DNA from: Pseudomonas lini
GTDB taxonomy: Bacteria > Pseudomonadota > Gammaproteobacteria > Pseudomonadales > Pseudomonadaceae
NCBI RefSeq assembly: GCF_964063345.1
Contig: NZ_OZ061318.1
Location: 5,890,001 to 5,954,000 of the forward strand
DNA: 64,000 nt
Direction of reading: 5' to 3'
The number at the start of each line of letters is the position of its first letter. Within the stretch, counting starts at the first letter, position 1. The notes under the pieces were generated by a model. That model worked only from the letters and a program-made list of their open reading frames with translations. It was not told the DNA's origin and made no database searches. Below, one piece after another: positions 7,663 through 16,324 of this stretch. The translations under genes and the position numbers were made by a program.

Positions 7663-8703
7663 ATGAATGACAGTCTGTCCGCCACATTGACGCATCGGGT
7701 CAATGTGAAGCCTATCGACCGCACGTTCGAGGTGCAGCAAGACGATACGATACTTGCTGCCGCCCTCAAAAGCGGGTGTCAACTGCCCTACAGTTGTCAA
7801 AATGGCATCTGCGGAACCTGTCGGGCCAAAGTACTCGACGGGGTGGTCGATCATGCGGAGTCCAGCATGGCGATACTTTCCAACGAGGACCGGCAGCAGG
7901 GATACGCGCTCCTGTGCCAGGCAAAGGCTTTAACCGCATTGACGATCGCCTGCGAGGTGGTGGAAGCAACACAAGACATCCCTATTCGACGGCTTGTTTC
8001 CCGTGTCGATCGTCTTGAGCGCCTGGCCGAGGATGTGATGAGAATTCGCCTACGCCTCCCTGCCAAGGAGTCTTTCAGGTTTTTGCCTGGGCAATACATC
8101 AACGTCGTGATGCCAGGCGGTATTCGTCGCAGTTTGTCGCTGGCAAACGTGCCCGACGACAACGTGTTGGAATTGCATCTCAGGAATTACGGTGGCCCGT
8201 TTAGCCAACACGTTTTCAATGTCATGAAAGAAAACGACCTGGTGCGCCTTGAAGGCCCGCTAGGTACTTTTTTTGTGCGTGAAGACAGCAGCAAACCAAT
8301 GGTCTTCGTTGCCAGCGGCACAGGGTTCGCACCGATCAAAGCCATGATTGAGCGCGAACTTGAAAAAGCATCGAGTCGTGAAATAACGCTCTATTGGGGC
8401 GGGCGAAGGGCCTCGGATCTGTATTTGAGTTCCGTTGCCGAGGCTTGGACGAAAAGTCACAACGTCACGTTCATACCTGTCCTGTCAGAAGCGCACCCCG
8501 ACGACCTATGGGAAGGTCGGGTCGGCTTTGTTCACCGTGCAGTCATGGAAGATTACGAGGATCTTTCCCAGCATCAGGTCTATGCCTGTGGAGCGCCCAT
8601 CGTCGTGCAATCGGCAAGGCAGGATTTTGTGGCGTTACGCAACCTCCCCGAGGAAGAGTTCTTCGCGGACATGTTTGTGTCGGGACAAAAGGCTGTCCAG
8701 TAG
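7663..8703 (+). CDS. 2Fe-2S ferredoxin/FAD/NAD(P)H reductase, oxygenase-reductase type
   Basis: A 346-residue electron-transfer flavoprotein. Residues 1-90 form a plant-type ferredoxin with Cys45-x4-Cys50-x2-Cys53-x31-Cys85. An FAD-binding barrel follows with RRSLSLAN (~156), then an NAD(P) domain with VFVASGTGFAPI (~210) and the closing YACGAP motif. The architecture is that of reductases serving non-haem oxygenases and of CDP-6-deoxy-hexoseen (AscD/RfbI-type) reductases. An AAGGGG-type ribosome site precedes the ATG. It lies between an acyl-CoA ligase and two crotonases. No oxygenase or P450 partner is visible anywhere in the window, so its electron acceptor is unknown; the rubredoxin at 26222 is one candidate. 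Confidence 0.83.
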   Translation: MNDSLSATLTHRVNVKPIDRTFEVQQDDTILAAALKSGCQLPYSCQNGICGTCRAKVLDGVVDHAESSMAILSNEDRQQGYALLCQAKALTALTIACEVVEATQDIPIRRLVSRVDRLERLAEDVMRIRLRLPAKESFRFLPGQYINVVMPGGIRRSLSLANVPDDNVLELHLRNYGGPFSQHVFNVMKENDLVRLEGPLGTFFVREDSSKPMVFVASGTGFAPIKAMIERELEKASSREITLYWGGRRASDLYLSSVAEAWTKSHNVTFIPVLSEAHPDDLWEGRVGFVHRAVMEDYEDLSQHQVYACGAPIVVQSARQDFVALRNLPEEEFFADMFVSGQKAVQ

Positions 8704-8754
8704 AACTCGTGTCGTGTGTCTCGATTGAAAATAAAAACAAGCACGTGGAGGAAG

Positions 8755-9492
8755 ATGTCCGTGGATGAACTAGCCAGCGAGTTGACGGTTGAGCGACATG
8801 AGTCGCTCCTGTGGATCACTCTGAATCGTGCCGCCAAGGCGAATGCCATGACGGTGGATATGATGGAGCGTGTGACGGCTGCACTGCAGGCAGCCACTGA
8901 TGACCCGCAGATAAACGCGGTGATGCTGACCGGCTCTGGCGAGCGCGTGTTCTGCGCAGGGGTCGATATTCGTGAACAACCGGCGGACGGTGATACGGCA
9001 CGCCAGCGTGAACGAAGGTCGTTAGCGTTGGCGGCGCTGCAGGACGCCGTGATGGACTGCCCCAAGCCAGTTGTCACAGTGCTCAATGGTACCGCGACGG
9101 GAGGTGGCGCGATGCTTGCGCTCTTGGCGGATGCCTGTGTCGCCGTCGATACCGCGAAACTGTCGTTGCCCGAAATTGATTTGGGTATCGCCACCTTCTC
9201 GGGTGCGAACATTTTAGAGGTCATCGGCGGACGCGCTTTGGCGCTTGATCTGATTCAGAGCGGCAGGGCGATGAAGGCTACCGAAGCATTGGCGAGAGGG
9301 CTGGTCCGCGAGGTAGCCCTGCGAGACGAACTCCATTTGAAAGCTTCGGCGCTGGGGCAGGCGTTGGGGGCAAAGAACCCGCGCACGTTTGCCGAAAACA
9401 AGCGGTGGCTCAATCGTTCGCTGAGAGCTGCATTGTTGCAGGCTCGGGACGAGCATGCACGACACCGTGCACTGGCTCAGGCCGAGCAATAG
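8755..9492 (+). CDS. Enoyl-CoA hydratase/isomerase family protein
   Basis: A 245-residue crotonase-fold protein. The ATG at 8755 has GGAGGA five bases upstream, better than the in-frame start 13 codons earlier. The oxyanion-hole segments are visible: ERVFCAGVDIRE near residue 63 and GTATGGGAMLALLADA near 105. The second catalytic-Glu region reads LSLPEIDLGIATFSG, so one Glu of the usual hydratase pair is kept while the first position (GGGAM) carries none. That pattern fits an isomerase or a specialised hydratase/lyase rather than a standard enoyl-CoA hydratase. It is third in the ligase/reductase operon and is followed by a second crotonase. Confidence 0.8.
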   Translation: MSVDELASELTVERHESLLWITLNRAAKANAMTVDMMERVTAALQAATDDPQINAVMLTGSGERVFCAGVDIREQPADGDTARQRERRSLALAALQDAVMDCPKPVVTVLNGTATGGGAMLALLADACVAVDTAKLSLPEIDLGIATFSGANILEVIGGRALALDLIQSGRAMKATEALARGLVREVALRDELHLKASALGQALGAKNPRTFAENKRWLNRSLRAALLQARDEHARHRALAQAEQ

Positions 9493-9552
9493 CGCAGCGG
9501 GCAACGAGTGTGGTTTTGCACGGGCGGCGTGTCCATATCGAACTGAGGGAAT

Positions 9553-10350
9553 ATGATGTCTGATCTAGAAGTCAGTACCGTTGGCCGGGTCATGGTAGCC
9601 AAGCTAAACCGGCCCGAAAAAAAGAACGCCTTGAGCGAGAGCATGCTGGATTCACTTCGCACTGCATTGCTGGCTGCCGATGAAAATGATGACATCGGTT
9701 GTTTCGTCATCACCGGTGCCGGTGATGCATTCTGCTCCGGAGGCGACCTGGGCCGTCGGGCCGCCGAAAGCGCAGAGGGGGATCCAACGCCGCTCGAGCG
9801 TAAAATCAGATTGCAAAAAGTCACCCACCAGGTGGCATTAGCGATCGAGAGCTTTGAAAAGCCACTCATTGCGGCGGTAAACGGCGCGGCGGTGGGGGCG
9901 GGCATGGATCTTTCGTTGCAGTGCGATATGCGTTTCGCATCAGAGTCGGCTCGATTTGCTGAGGCTTATATTCGTGTTGGCCTGATCCCTGGAAATGGCG
10001 GTTGCTATTTGCTGCCGCGCATAGTCGGTACCGCGAAAGCCCTGGAATTATTATGGACGGGCGATTTCGTCAGTGCTGAAGAGGCGTTGGCATTGGGCAT
10101 CGTCAACCGAGTATTCAGTGATGACGAGCTCATGCAGCAAACGCTGGATTTTGCTACACGCCTGGCGGATGGCCCTCCCATCCAGCAACGCAGCATAAAG
10201 AAGCTGCTATACCAATCGCTGCGGACCGATTTACGGACGAGCTTGGAGTCGGTGGCTGCGCAGATGGCCGTGGTGCAATCCACGGATGATTACAAGGAGG
10301 CCATCAAAGCTTACAAGGAAAAAAGGAAACCGCGTTTTATCGGCAAATAG
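9553..10350 (+). CDS. Enoyl-CoA hydratase/isomerase family protein
   Basis: A second crotonase-fold enzyme of 265 residues (or 264 from the adjacent second ATG). Motifs include KLNRPEKKNALSESM, DAFCSGGDLG (~57) and GAAVGAGMDLSLQCDMRFA (~115), then ARFAEAYIRVGLIPGNGG. The last is closest to PaaG/isomerase-type members, which have AEA in place of the classical PE. The C-terminal helices (QQRSIKKLLYQSL) are normal. It ends the acyl-CoA ligase operon and is followed by a hairpin. The two consecutive crotonases probably act on successive or alternative acyl-CoA intermediates. Confidence 0.82.
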   Translation: MMSDLEVSTVGRVMVAKLNRPEKKNALSESMLDSLRTALLAADENDDIGCFVITGAGDAFCSGGDLGRRAAESAEGDPTPLERKIRLQKVTHQVALAIESFEKPLIAAVNGAAVGAGMDLSLQCDMRFASESARFAEAYIRVGLIPGNGGCYLLPRIVGTAKALELLWTGDFVSAEEALALGIVNRVFSDDELMQQTLDFATRLADGPPIQQRSIKKLLYQSLRTDLRTSLESVAAQMAVVQSTDDYKEAIKAYKEKRKPRFIGK

Positions 10351-10357
10351 CGTGTCG

Positions 10358-10381
10358 TGCCTGGACCGACCGGTCCAGGCA
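10358..10381 (+). terminator. Hairpin after the second crotonase gene
   Basis: A perfect 10-bp inverted repeat (TGCCTGGACC / GGTCCAGGCA) with a GACC loop lies 8 bp past the stop. There is no run of T, so it may only attenuate or protect the transcript. It lies just before the LysR gene. Confidence 0.55.
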
Positions 10382-10405
10382 TCGTTGTGATAGTGGAGGT
10401 GTCCG

Positions 10406-11338
10406 ATGGAACTGCGTCAACTGCGCTACTTTGTCCGGGTAGTTGAGTGTGGAAGCATGGGGCGAGCAGCGCTTGAACTCGATGTTGTCACCTCGGCCCT
10501 CAGTCAACAAATCAGTCGACTGGAGAATGAACTGTCCGTTCGGTTGCTGCTAAGAAAGAAGAGCGGCGTGCAGCCCACCAGCGCCGGATTGGCATTCTGG
10601 CATCGAGCACAACTGGTGTTGCGCAACGCAGAGGATGCGGCCCACGCGGCCAGGACTGGACGGTTCGCCGGGCATGTCACGGTGGGATTGGCTCCATCCA
10701 CCTCAGGCGTCGTTGCACTGCCGTTCATGGAGGCGATGCGAGAGCGATACCCGGATATTTCCCTTCGTATTGTCGAGGCGTTATCGGGCAACCTGGAGCG
10801 GATGCTGAGTGCTAGACAGATCGATCTTGCGATATTGTTTGGCGCTGATCATGGGCGCAGATTCAGCACTCAACCGCTGGTAAATGAACGTCTTTTCGCT
10901 ATTTCCGCAGCTGACTTTTCCCTGGTCCGCAAGAGTGAATCGCTGTCAATCAGTGAGCTTTCCAACGTCCCCCTTATATTGCCCGGCAGTACGCACGGCC
11001 TCAGGGCGCTGATAAACAATGCTTTTGAAAGAGAAGGCTGCACGATGAACGTCATCGCGGAAATCGACGGGCTTGCGATACTCATGGACGCGGTGGGGGC
11101 GGGCTTGGGGATGACGGTGCAACCTAGCGCGGCACTTGCAAGGCATGATAAAGACCGTTTCGATACGGTACCCATTTCCGAGTTCAATTTTACCCGCTTG
11201 AATCAAGTCGCCAGTTTGTCGGACGATGAGTTGTCGCCGGCGGGTTTGGCAGCACGTGTTGTTTTGGCTGACGTCGTTCGCACGTTGGTTTCGGATAAAC
11301 GTTGGCTGGGCACGCAACTGGTAACGGTGCCCGACTGA
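10406..11338 (+). CDS. LysR-family transcriptional regulator
   Basis: A 310-residue regulator preceded by a strong GGAGG ribosome site. Residues 1-60 form the winged helix-turn-helix (MELRQLRYFVRVVECGSM, SALSQQISRLENELSVRLL), close to the NAC/Cbl-like and nitrogen/aromatic LysR subgroup. The rest is the periplasmic-binding-protein-like effector domain (HVTVGLAPSTSGVV, LPLILPGSTHGLR, GLGMTVQPSAAL). It follows the catabolic operon on the same strand after a hairpin and precedes an IclR gene. It is one of two local candidates for controlling module 1; the effector is unknown. Confidence 0.88.
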   Translation: MELRQLRYFVRVVECGSMGRAALELDVVTSALSQQISRLENELSVRLLLRKKSGVQPTSAGLAFWHRAQLVLRNAEDAAHAARTGRFAGHVTVGLAPSTSGVVALPFMEAMRERYPDISLRIVEALSGNLERMLSARQIDLAILFGADHGRRFSTQPLVNERLFAISAADFSLVRKSESLSISELSNVPLILPGSTHGLRALINNAFEREGCTMNVIAEIDGLAILMDAVGAGLGMTVQPSAALARHDKDRFDTVPISEFNFTRLNQVASLSDDELSPAGLAARVVLADVVRTLVSDKRWLGTQLVTVPD

Positions 11339-11528
11339 ACAAGGCGCGGTCGCCAGCCGTCTCGATGTGCCTCCGTTCTCGAGTTCGGTGGGTGGAACTG
11401 AAGTTGGCGAGTGAAATAGCGTCATGCTAGTATGTTATTTTGAGACTGATTCTCGTTTGTTGGCGAATGAAGCATTTCGTGTCGAGGAGGATCGTTACGA
11501 TCAACGATTTTGATGGGGTTTTTCAAGA

Positions 11529-12284
11529 ATGATGCGCTCTGTGCAACGTATCTTGGCAGTTTTCGAAAGCTTTAGTTCAGACCGCAGCAGCCTTACGCTT
11601 CAAGACATTGCAGACCGTATCGAGCTACCGAAGTCGACGACGTTTCGTATTGTCCAGAGTCTTGAAAAGGCTGGCTACCTGGTACGTCTCGAGCAGCAAT
11701 ATTGCTTGTCCTTCCGGTTCACGCGCTTGGCTGGCCTGGTAAAAAGTACCCTGGGTATTCGTGAGATCGCTCGACCCGTATTGCAAGAACTCGCTGAGCA
11801 GACTGAAGAAACAGTCTCCATCCATGCGGTGAGTGATCGCAATCGAGTCTGTCTCGACTCGGTCACTACCAGCTCGGCACCGTTGCGCGCGGTGGTCCAG
11901 GCGGGTGAACAGATTCCCTTGTTGGTAGGGTCTGCTTCAAAGGTCTTGATGGCCTATATGCCCAAAGCCCAGCTCACCCCGTTAGTCAAAAATGTTGCCA
12001 AAGCGACGAAGCGCACCAATGGCGCGGTGCTTGAAGAGTTCGCCATGATCCGGGAGCAGGGTTATGCCGTTTCCCATGGCGAACGGCTGTTAGGCATCTC
12101 GGCGATCTCGGTACCCATCAAGGACGTCAATCAAGAAGTGCACTATTGCTTGTCGGTGGGGGCACCGACTGTCCGAATGAACATGAATGAAAAGGAGTTT
12201 ATCGAGTTGGCAGTCAAAGGTGCCGAAGTCATATCGCGACAATTCGGTGGAGAGGTGGCCTTGCCCGCCCCTACATCCGACTGA
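11529..12284 (+). CDS. IclR-family transcriptional regulator
   Basis: A 251-residue IclR protein. The winged helix starts right at the N-terminus (SVQRILAVFESF, LTLQDIADRIELPKSTTFRIVQSLEKAG). The C-terminal effector-binding domain includes LVGSASKVLMAYMP and ISAISVPIKD. An in-frame stop just upstream supports the start near 11529, although the obvious GAGGAGG lies about 45 bp further up. IclR proteins usually bind short palindromes, so this is my preferred candidate for the GTTTCR-N5-TGAAAC sites in module 1. No copy of that site is found in front of the gene itself. Confidence 0.88.
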   Translation: MMRSVQRILAVFESFSSDRSSLTLQDIADRIELPKSTTFRIVQSLEKAGYLVRLEQQYCLSFRFTRLAGLVKSTLGIREIARPVLQELAEQTEETVSIHAVSDRNRVCLDSVTTSSAPLRAVVQAGEQIPLLVGSASKVLMAYMPKAQLTPLVKNVAKATKRTNGAVLEEFAMIREQGYAVSHGERLLGISAISVPIKDVNQEVHYCLSVGAPTVRMNMNEKEFIELAVKGAEVISRQFGGEVALPAPTSD

Positions 12285-12405
12285 TGATGTGCGCCTGACC
12301 TCAAGCCTGGATGTCTTGACAGCGGCTCATCGCGAGAACGAAACGCTCCGCTGGTCACTTCCATGCGAATGGACCAGTTGGGACTTCCAGGCGAACGACG
12401 ACGGT

Positions 12406-14358
12406 TCACGATTTGAAGCGTCCCACCAGACCGTTCAGCTCATCTGACAGACTCGACAACTTGCCGGAGTCATCCTGTGCAGAGTTGGCCAAGCTCTCCA
12501 CCAGCCGAGCCTCGTCATAAATCTGCTGGATATGCCGATTGATCTCTTCGGCCACGCTATGCTGCTCTTCAGCGGCGGCGGATATCTGCAGGTTTTGATC
12601 CCTTATTTCATTGACCGACAATTGGATGCCTTCAAAGCTGTCCCGGGTGCTTTCGATGGACGACACACTGGCTCGCGAAAGCTCAAGGCAACTTCCCATT
12701 TTGCCCATCACCTCCTGGGTCTTGCTGCCTAGGGCGCCGAGCAGTTGCTCGATTTCGCCGGTCGAATCGGATGTGCGTTTGGCCAGTGCTCTGACTTCAT
12801 CTGCCACCACTGCAAATCCTCGACCTTGATCACCCGCCCTGGCGGCTTCGATGGCTGCATTCAGGGCCAGCAGATTGGTTTGCTCGGCAATGGCGCGAAT
12901 GGTGCCAAGGATCTGGTTGATGCTGCGGCTGCCGGCTTCGAGCTCTGTCATGGACTGCGACGACTCGGTCAGACGGCGTCCCAGGCGATTCACGTTGTCC
13001 GTGGTGATCTCGATCTGCTGCTTGCCCTCCGCCACACGGCGATGTCCGTTCTCGGCGGACTCTGCTGCGCCGCTGCATGAGCGGGCCACCTCATTGGCGG
13101 TTGCGACCATCTCGTTGAACGCGGTCGACACCAATTCCACCGCTTCGCGCTGTCTCCCGGCGGCCTCGTTCATGTTGTTGGCAACCTCGCTGTTAACCCT
13201 CGAGGCATTTTGCAGATTGCTCGATGCGGCGCCGATGTGTTGGATCAACTGACGTATGGCGGTGAGAAACTTATTGAACCAGCCTGCCAGCTCAGCGGTT
13301 TCGTCGTTACCCTGAAACTCTAGTTCGCGACGCAGATCTCCCTCGCCCTGTGCGATCGATTGCAGTCCGGTGCTGACCTGGCTGATGGGTTTGACGATGG
13401 ACTTGGAAAATGCCACGGCGACCAGGGCAAAAATGACTGTCAATCCTCCCACGATGAGGGCGGTGAGGTAGGTCATGCGAGTGGCCGCGCTCATGACTTC
13501 ACTGCGCTCGATCAAGCCGATATAGCGCCAGCCAAGATCAGGCGACGTCCAGACGTTGGCCATGTAAGGGATCCCATTGAGTTCAACCTCGGTTGATCCC
13601 TGCGGGGTGGCGGCCAACTTTGCATAGGCCTCGCCCAGGTCCTTGAGCGGCTTGAAGCTATGCGTTGTGTCGCGGGGGTCTACCAGTACGACGCCGTCCT
13701 CGATCAACATCACGTAGCCGCTTTCGCCAAGCTTGATGCTTTTGACCAGCTCGGTGAGGTTTTTCAAAGACACGTTCACGGCTAACACACCTTTGACGAT
13801 GCCATCGCTCGTGATCATTGCCCTGGCTGTCCCCACCAGTGCTGCATCTTCCTTACCGTAATCATAAGCCGGGTAAAAAGCGGGTGTTCGTACGGTTTTG
13901 CCAGGGCTCGCCATCGCCGCTTTATACCAGGGGCGTGAACGTGGATCGTAGTTGGCCAACTGAGGATCATCTGGCCATTTGGCATAGGAGCCGTCCTCCA
14001 GGCCGATGGAGAGAATCGCCGCGGACGGGTGGGCTGCACCGTAATGAGCAAACCTTTCGATCAGTTGCTGGGCCGCAGGAGGCAATGGCCGGCTGGCGGC
14101 ATCACCGGTCTGATAGTTCTTCAGCGCGCCAACCGATACATAAACTGGATCGGTTGCCATTTGATCGACATTTTGCAGGCTTGCCTCGAAAAACTGGCGA
14201 ATGTTGCCATCGATCTGGCGTATTTCCCGCGTACTGCCATCCATAAACTGATCAGCCGCTAGCGTTCGCGTGTTGGTCACGGAAACCACTGCGACCAGGC
14301 TCACGGGTATAAAGGCGACCAATACGAACGTCAGCACAAGCTTGTTTTTTATTTTCAT
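12406..14358 (-). CDS. Methyl-accepting chemotaxis protein with dCACHE sensor domain
   Basis: A chemoreceptor of about 650 residues when started at [18 protein letters not shown]; the open frame extends 15 codons further from a GTG without a ribosome site. A transmembrane helix lies at residues ~6-28. A periplasmic double-CACHE domain runs to ~270, with the typical [13 protein letters not shown] and GVLAVNVSL segments. A second membrane helix spans ~282-303 and is followed by a HAMP domain. The cytoplasmic hairpin carries [18 protein letters not shown] and [14 protein letters not shown]. No C-terminal CheR-binding pentapeptide is seen. Beside catabolic and uptake genes, it probably guides the cell toward the same substrate. 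The gene is monocistronic. Confidence 0.9.
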   Translation of the reverse strand: MKIKNKLVLTFVLVAFIPVSLVAVVSVTNTRTLAADQFMDGSTREIRQIDGNIRQFFEASLQNVDQMATDPVYVSVGALKNYQTGDAASRPLPPAAQQLIERFAHYGAAHPSAAILSIGLEDGSYAKWPDDPQLANYDPRSRPWYKAAMASPGKTVRTPAFYPAYDYGKEDAALVGTARAMITSDGIVKGVLAVNVSLKNLTELVKSIKLGESGYVMLIEDGVVLVDPRDTTHSFKPLKDLGEAYAKLAATPQGSTEVELNGIPYMANVWTSPDLGWRYIGLIERSEVMSAATRMTYLTALIVGGLTVIFALVAVAFSKSIVKPISQVSTGLQSIAQGEGDLRRELEFQGNDETAELAGWFNKFLTAIRQLIQHIGAASSNLQNASRVNSEVANNMNEAAGRQREAVELVSTAFNEMVATANEVARSCSGAAESAENGHRRVAEGKQQIEITTDNVNRLGRRLTESSQSMTELEAGSRSINQILGTIRAIAEQTNLLALNAAIEAARAGDQGRGFAVVADEVRALAKRTSDSTGEIEQLLGALGSKTQEVMGKMGSCLELSRASVSSIESTRDSFEGIQLSVNEIRDQNLQISAAAEEQHSVAEEINRHIQQIYDEARLVESLANSAQDDSGKLSSLSDELNGLVGRFKS

Positions 14359-14467
14359 TGTGAAGCCCATAAACAGGGAGGACGGGCAAACGGCCAATTT
14401 CACGCGGTAGTCGCCTTTACACCCGATTCTGCTCGGGTGCGATATGTTCGGCGGCTCCGCCGATGAA

Positions 14468-14487
14468 GCGGACTGTTTTCAGTCCGC
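14468..14487. terminator. Small hairpin between MHS transporter and chemoreceptor genes
   Basis: An 8-bp perfect stem (GCGGACTG / CAGTCCGC) with a TTTT loop lies just past the stop of the leftward MHS transporter. No T-run follows, so its role as a terminator is uncertain. Confidence 0.4.
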
Positions 14488-14530
14488 ACACATCTTGAGC
14501 CGCTCACCGATCAGTTGATTGCAAAAAGGG

Positions 14531-15901
14531 TTATGTAGAGAGCTCTTGCCGCATTGTCTTCTGGGGCTGCGGTAGTTCACTCGCCTTGTTGCTTGCCTTG
14601 TTGCCCACTGAGGTGCGCAGGTTTATTCCACGAGTCTCAGGAACAAACTGAGTTGTGATCAGACAGAGCACGGCAATCAACGTGACGTAAAAGGCCGGCG
14701 CCAGCGGGGAGCCAAACGCCTGGGACAGGTACGCAGCGATCAATGGGCACGTTCCGCCGAACATCGCGACACTTGTCTGATAGGAAATGGCGTGTCCGGT
14801 TGCACGGAACGATGTCGGGAAAAATTCCGCTGCGGCCACAAAGCTGGCTGCCCCATAAATCCCCAATCCGGCAGCGAGGAGTGTTTGCCCGGCCACGGCG
14901 CTAGCGAAAGAACCCGAGGCAGCCAAGTACATGGCCGGATATGCCGAGAGCGCTATCCATGCCGCACCAAATGTCAGTACTCGCTTGCGGCCAAACCGAT
15001 CACTCAATAAACCTCCTAACGGAAGTAGGGCTGAAAGTACGATGACGGCGATGGCGTTTGAGATCAAAGCCGAGGTGGAATCCAGCTTTCCGACCTCAAT
15101 TAGAAAGGTGTACATAAAGCCGAGCAATAGGTAAGCCCCTACCGAAAAAACCGGTTGGACCATGAACACGTGCAACATACCCCTCAATCCACCGCAGCGA
15201 ATGGCCGCTATCAGCGGATTCTTCTTGATTTTGCTGGCTTTACTGGCCTGGCGGGCTTGCTTGTACTCTTCAGGCTCATCGATGTTGCGGCGCAGCCAGA
15301 ACCCGACCACTCCGATAATGCCTCCAAGAAGGAAAGGGACGCGCCACGCCCAGTCTGAATACGCTTGATCCCCCGCTCCAAGCTGGAGTGCGACGACCAA
15401 ACCGGCCACGACGGCGTTGGGCAGGTGAGAGAAAATCAGCGTGAAGCCAAGCCAGTATCCTCTGCGATTCTCCGGTGCCGACTCGACGATGTAGCTGGTC
15501 GAGCCGGTCGTTTCGCCACCCAGTGCCAAGCCTTGTGCGATTCGACAGAGCAACAGCAGTAACGGTGCGGCGATCCCGATGGTTGCATAGGTCGGAAGCA
15601 GCCCGATGATCGCGGTGCCTAGTGCCATGAGCCAAACGGTCATCGCCATGACCCTGATACGGCCAAGGCGGTCCGCCAGATAGCCAAACATCAAGCCACC
15701 CAGGGGGCGGGCTACGAAGGCCACTGCATAGACTGCGAACGTGCTCAGAAGCGCGGCAGTTCGATCTGAGCCGGGAAAAAAATGGACGGATAAAATGGGT
15801 ATTGAGAACCCGAATACAGCGAAATCGTAGATCTCACCGAAGTTCCCGATAGCGCCAGCGGCTAGCGATCGCCGAGAACTGGTCGTTTTCGTCTTCGTCA
15901 T
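14531..15901 (-). CDS. MFS transporter, metabolite:H+ symporter (MHS) family
   Basis: A 456-residue, twelve-helix carrier. MHS hallmarks are seen: GAIGNFGEIYDFAVFGFSI at the first helix, the loop 2-3 signature RPLGGLMFGYLADRLGRIR, and a second copy in the middle loop, LLSDRFGRKRVL. MHS proteins import organic acids such as shikimate, alpha-ketoglutarate, citrate or proline/betaine with protons. It stands alone and leftward next to the chemoreceptor, so it probably imports an acid used by module 1. The MHS transporter at 59489 is in the same family but is not a near copy. Confidence 0.85.
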   Translation of the reverse strand: MTKTKTTSSRRSLAAGAIGNFGEIYDFAVFGFSIPILSVHFFPGSDRTAALLSTFAVYAVAFVARPLGGLMFGYLADRLGRIRVMAMTVWLMALGTAIIGLLPTYATIGIAAPLLLLLCRIAQGLALGGETTGSTSYIVESAPENRRGYWLGFTLIFSHLPNAVVAGLVVALQLGAGDQAYSDWAWRVPFLLGGIIGVVGFWLRRNIDEPEEYKQARQASKASKIKKNPLIAAIRCGGLRGMLHVFMVQPVFSVGAYLLLGFMYTFLIEVGKLDSTSALISNAIAVIVLSALLPLGGLLSDRFGRKRVLTFGAAWIALSAYPAMYLAASGSFASAVAGQTLLAAGLGIYGAASFVAAAEFFPTSFRATGHAISYQTSVAMFGGTCPLIAAYLSQAFGSPLAPAFYVTLIAVLCLITTQFVPETRGINLRTSVGNKASNKASELPQPQKTMRQELST

Positions 15902-16324
15902 GCGTCTTCTCCTGTGACAGGATGGTTTTTATTAGTTGATGCAAAGCTGATGCATCAAGACTGCAGGATGAAACAGTGTTGCTTCGCCATCAGGCCTTAG
16001 AGATGTTCGAGGCGTGGATCAATGTTGCGTTTTCGCCGGATGAATCGTGGTAGTCAGCGAGCGTAACGTTTGTGAAAAGCGTTTCTGCGATGACGCAATC
16101 CGCTAACGGAGGTTATGTTAGAAAGACGCGTGTTGCTGGGGTTTAAAAGCAATACGCGTTCACTATTTGTTAATAGGTTGGCGAGGTTTGCCGGGCCAGG
16201 CAGGTAGCCGAGCGTGGGCTTGTTTCCTGCAGAAGGTGCCACTGGCTTACCGCCGCATCAGGACAGATTTTGGTTTTCATATAGACCTCGATCGATTCCA
16301 CGCTCACTATTCGTGAGCCGCCAA
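15902..16324. other. Intergenic region upstream of the MHS transporter
   Basis: This 423-bp gap must hold the MHS transporter promoter and the end of the beta-hydroxyacid dehydrogenase transcript. A half-conserved TGAAACA-G-TGTT element is at 15969-15980. I find no gene in it. Confidence 0.5.

Noticed and set aside
11430..11528. GAGACTGATTCTC partial palindrome ahead of the IclR gene
   Set aside because: Only four-base arms and no resemblance to the GTTTCR-N5-TGAAAC sites, so autoregulation by that motif is not shown.
15969..15980. TGAAACA-G-TGTT element resembling a KdgR-type IclR operator
   Set aside because: Only the left half matches well, and the half-site order is opposite to the module-1 palindromes. 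One copy is too weak to call.
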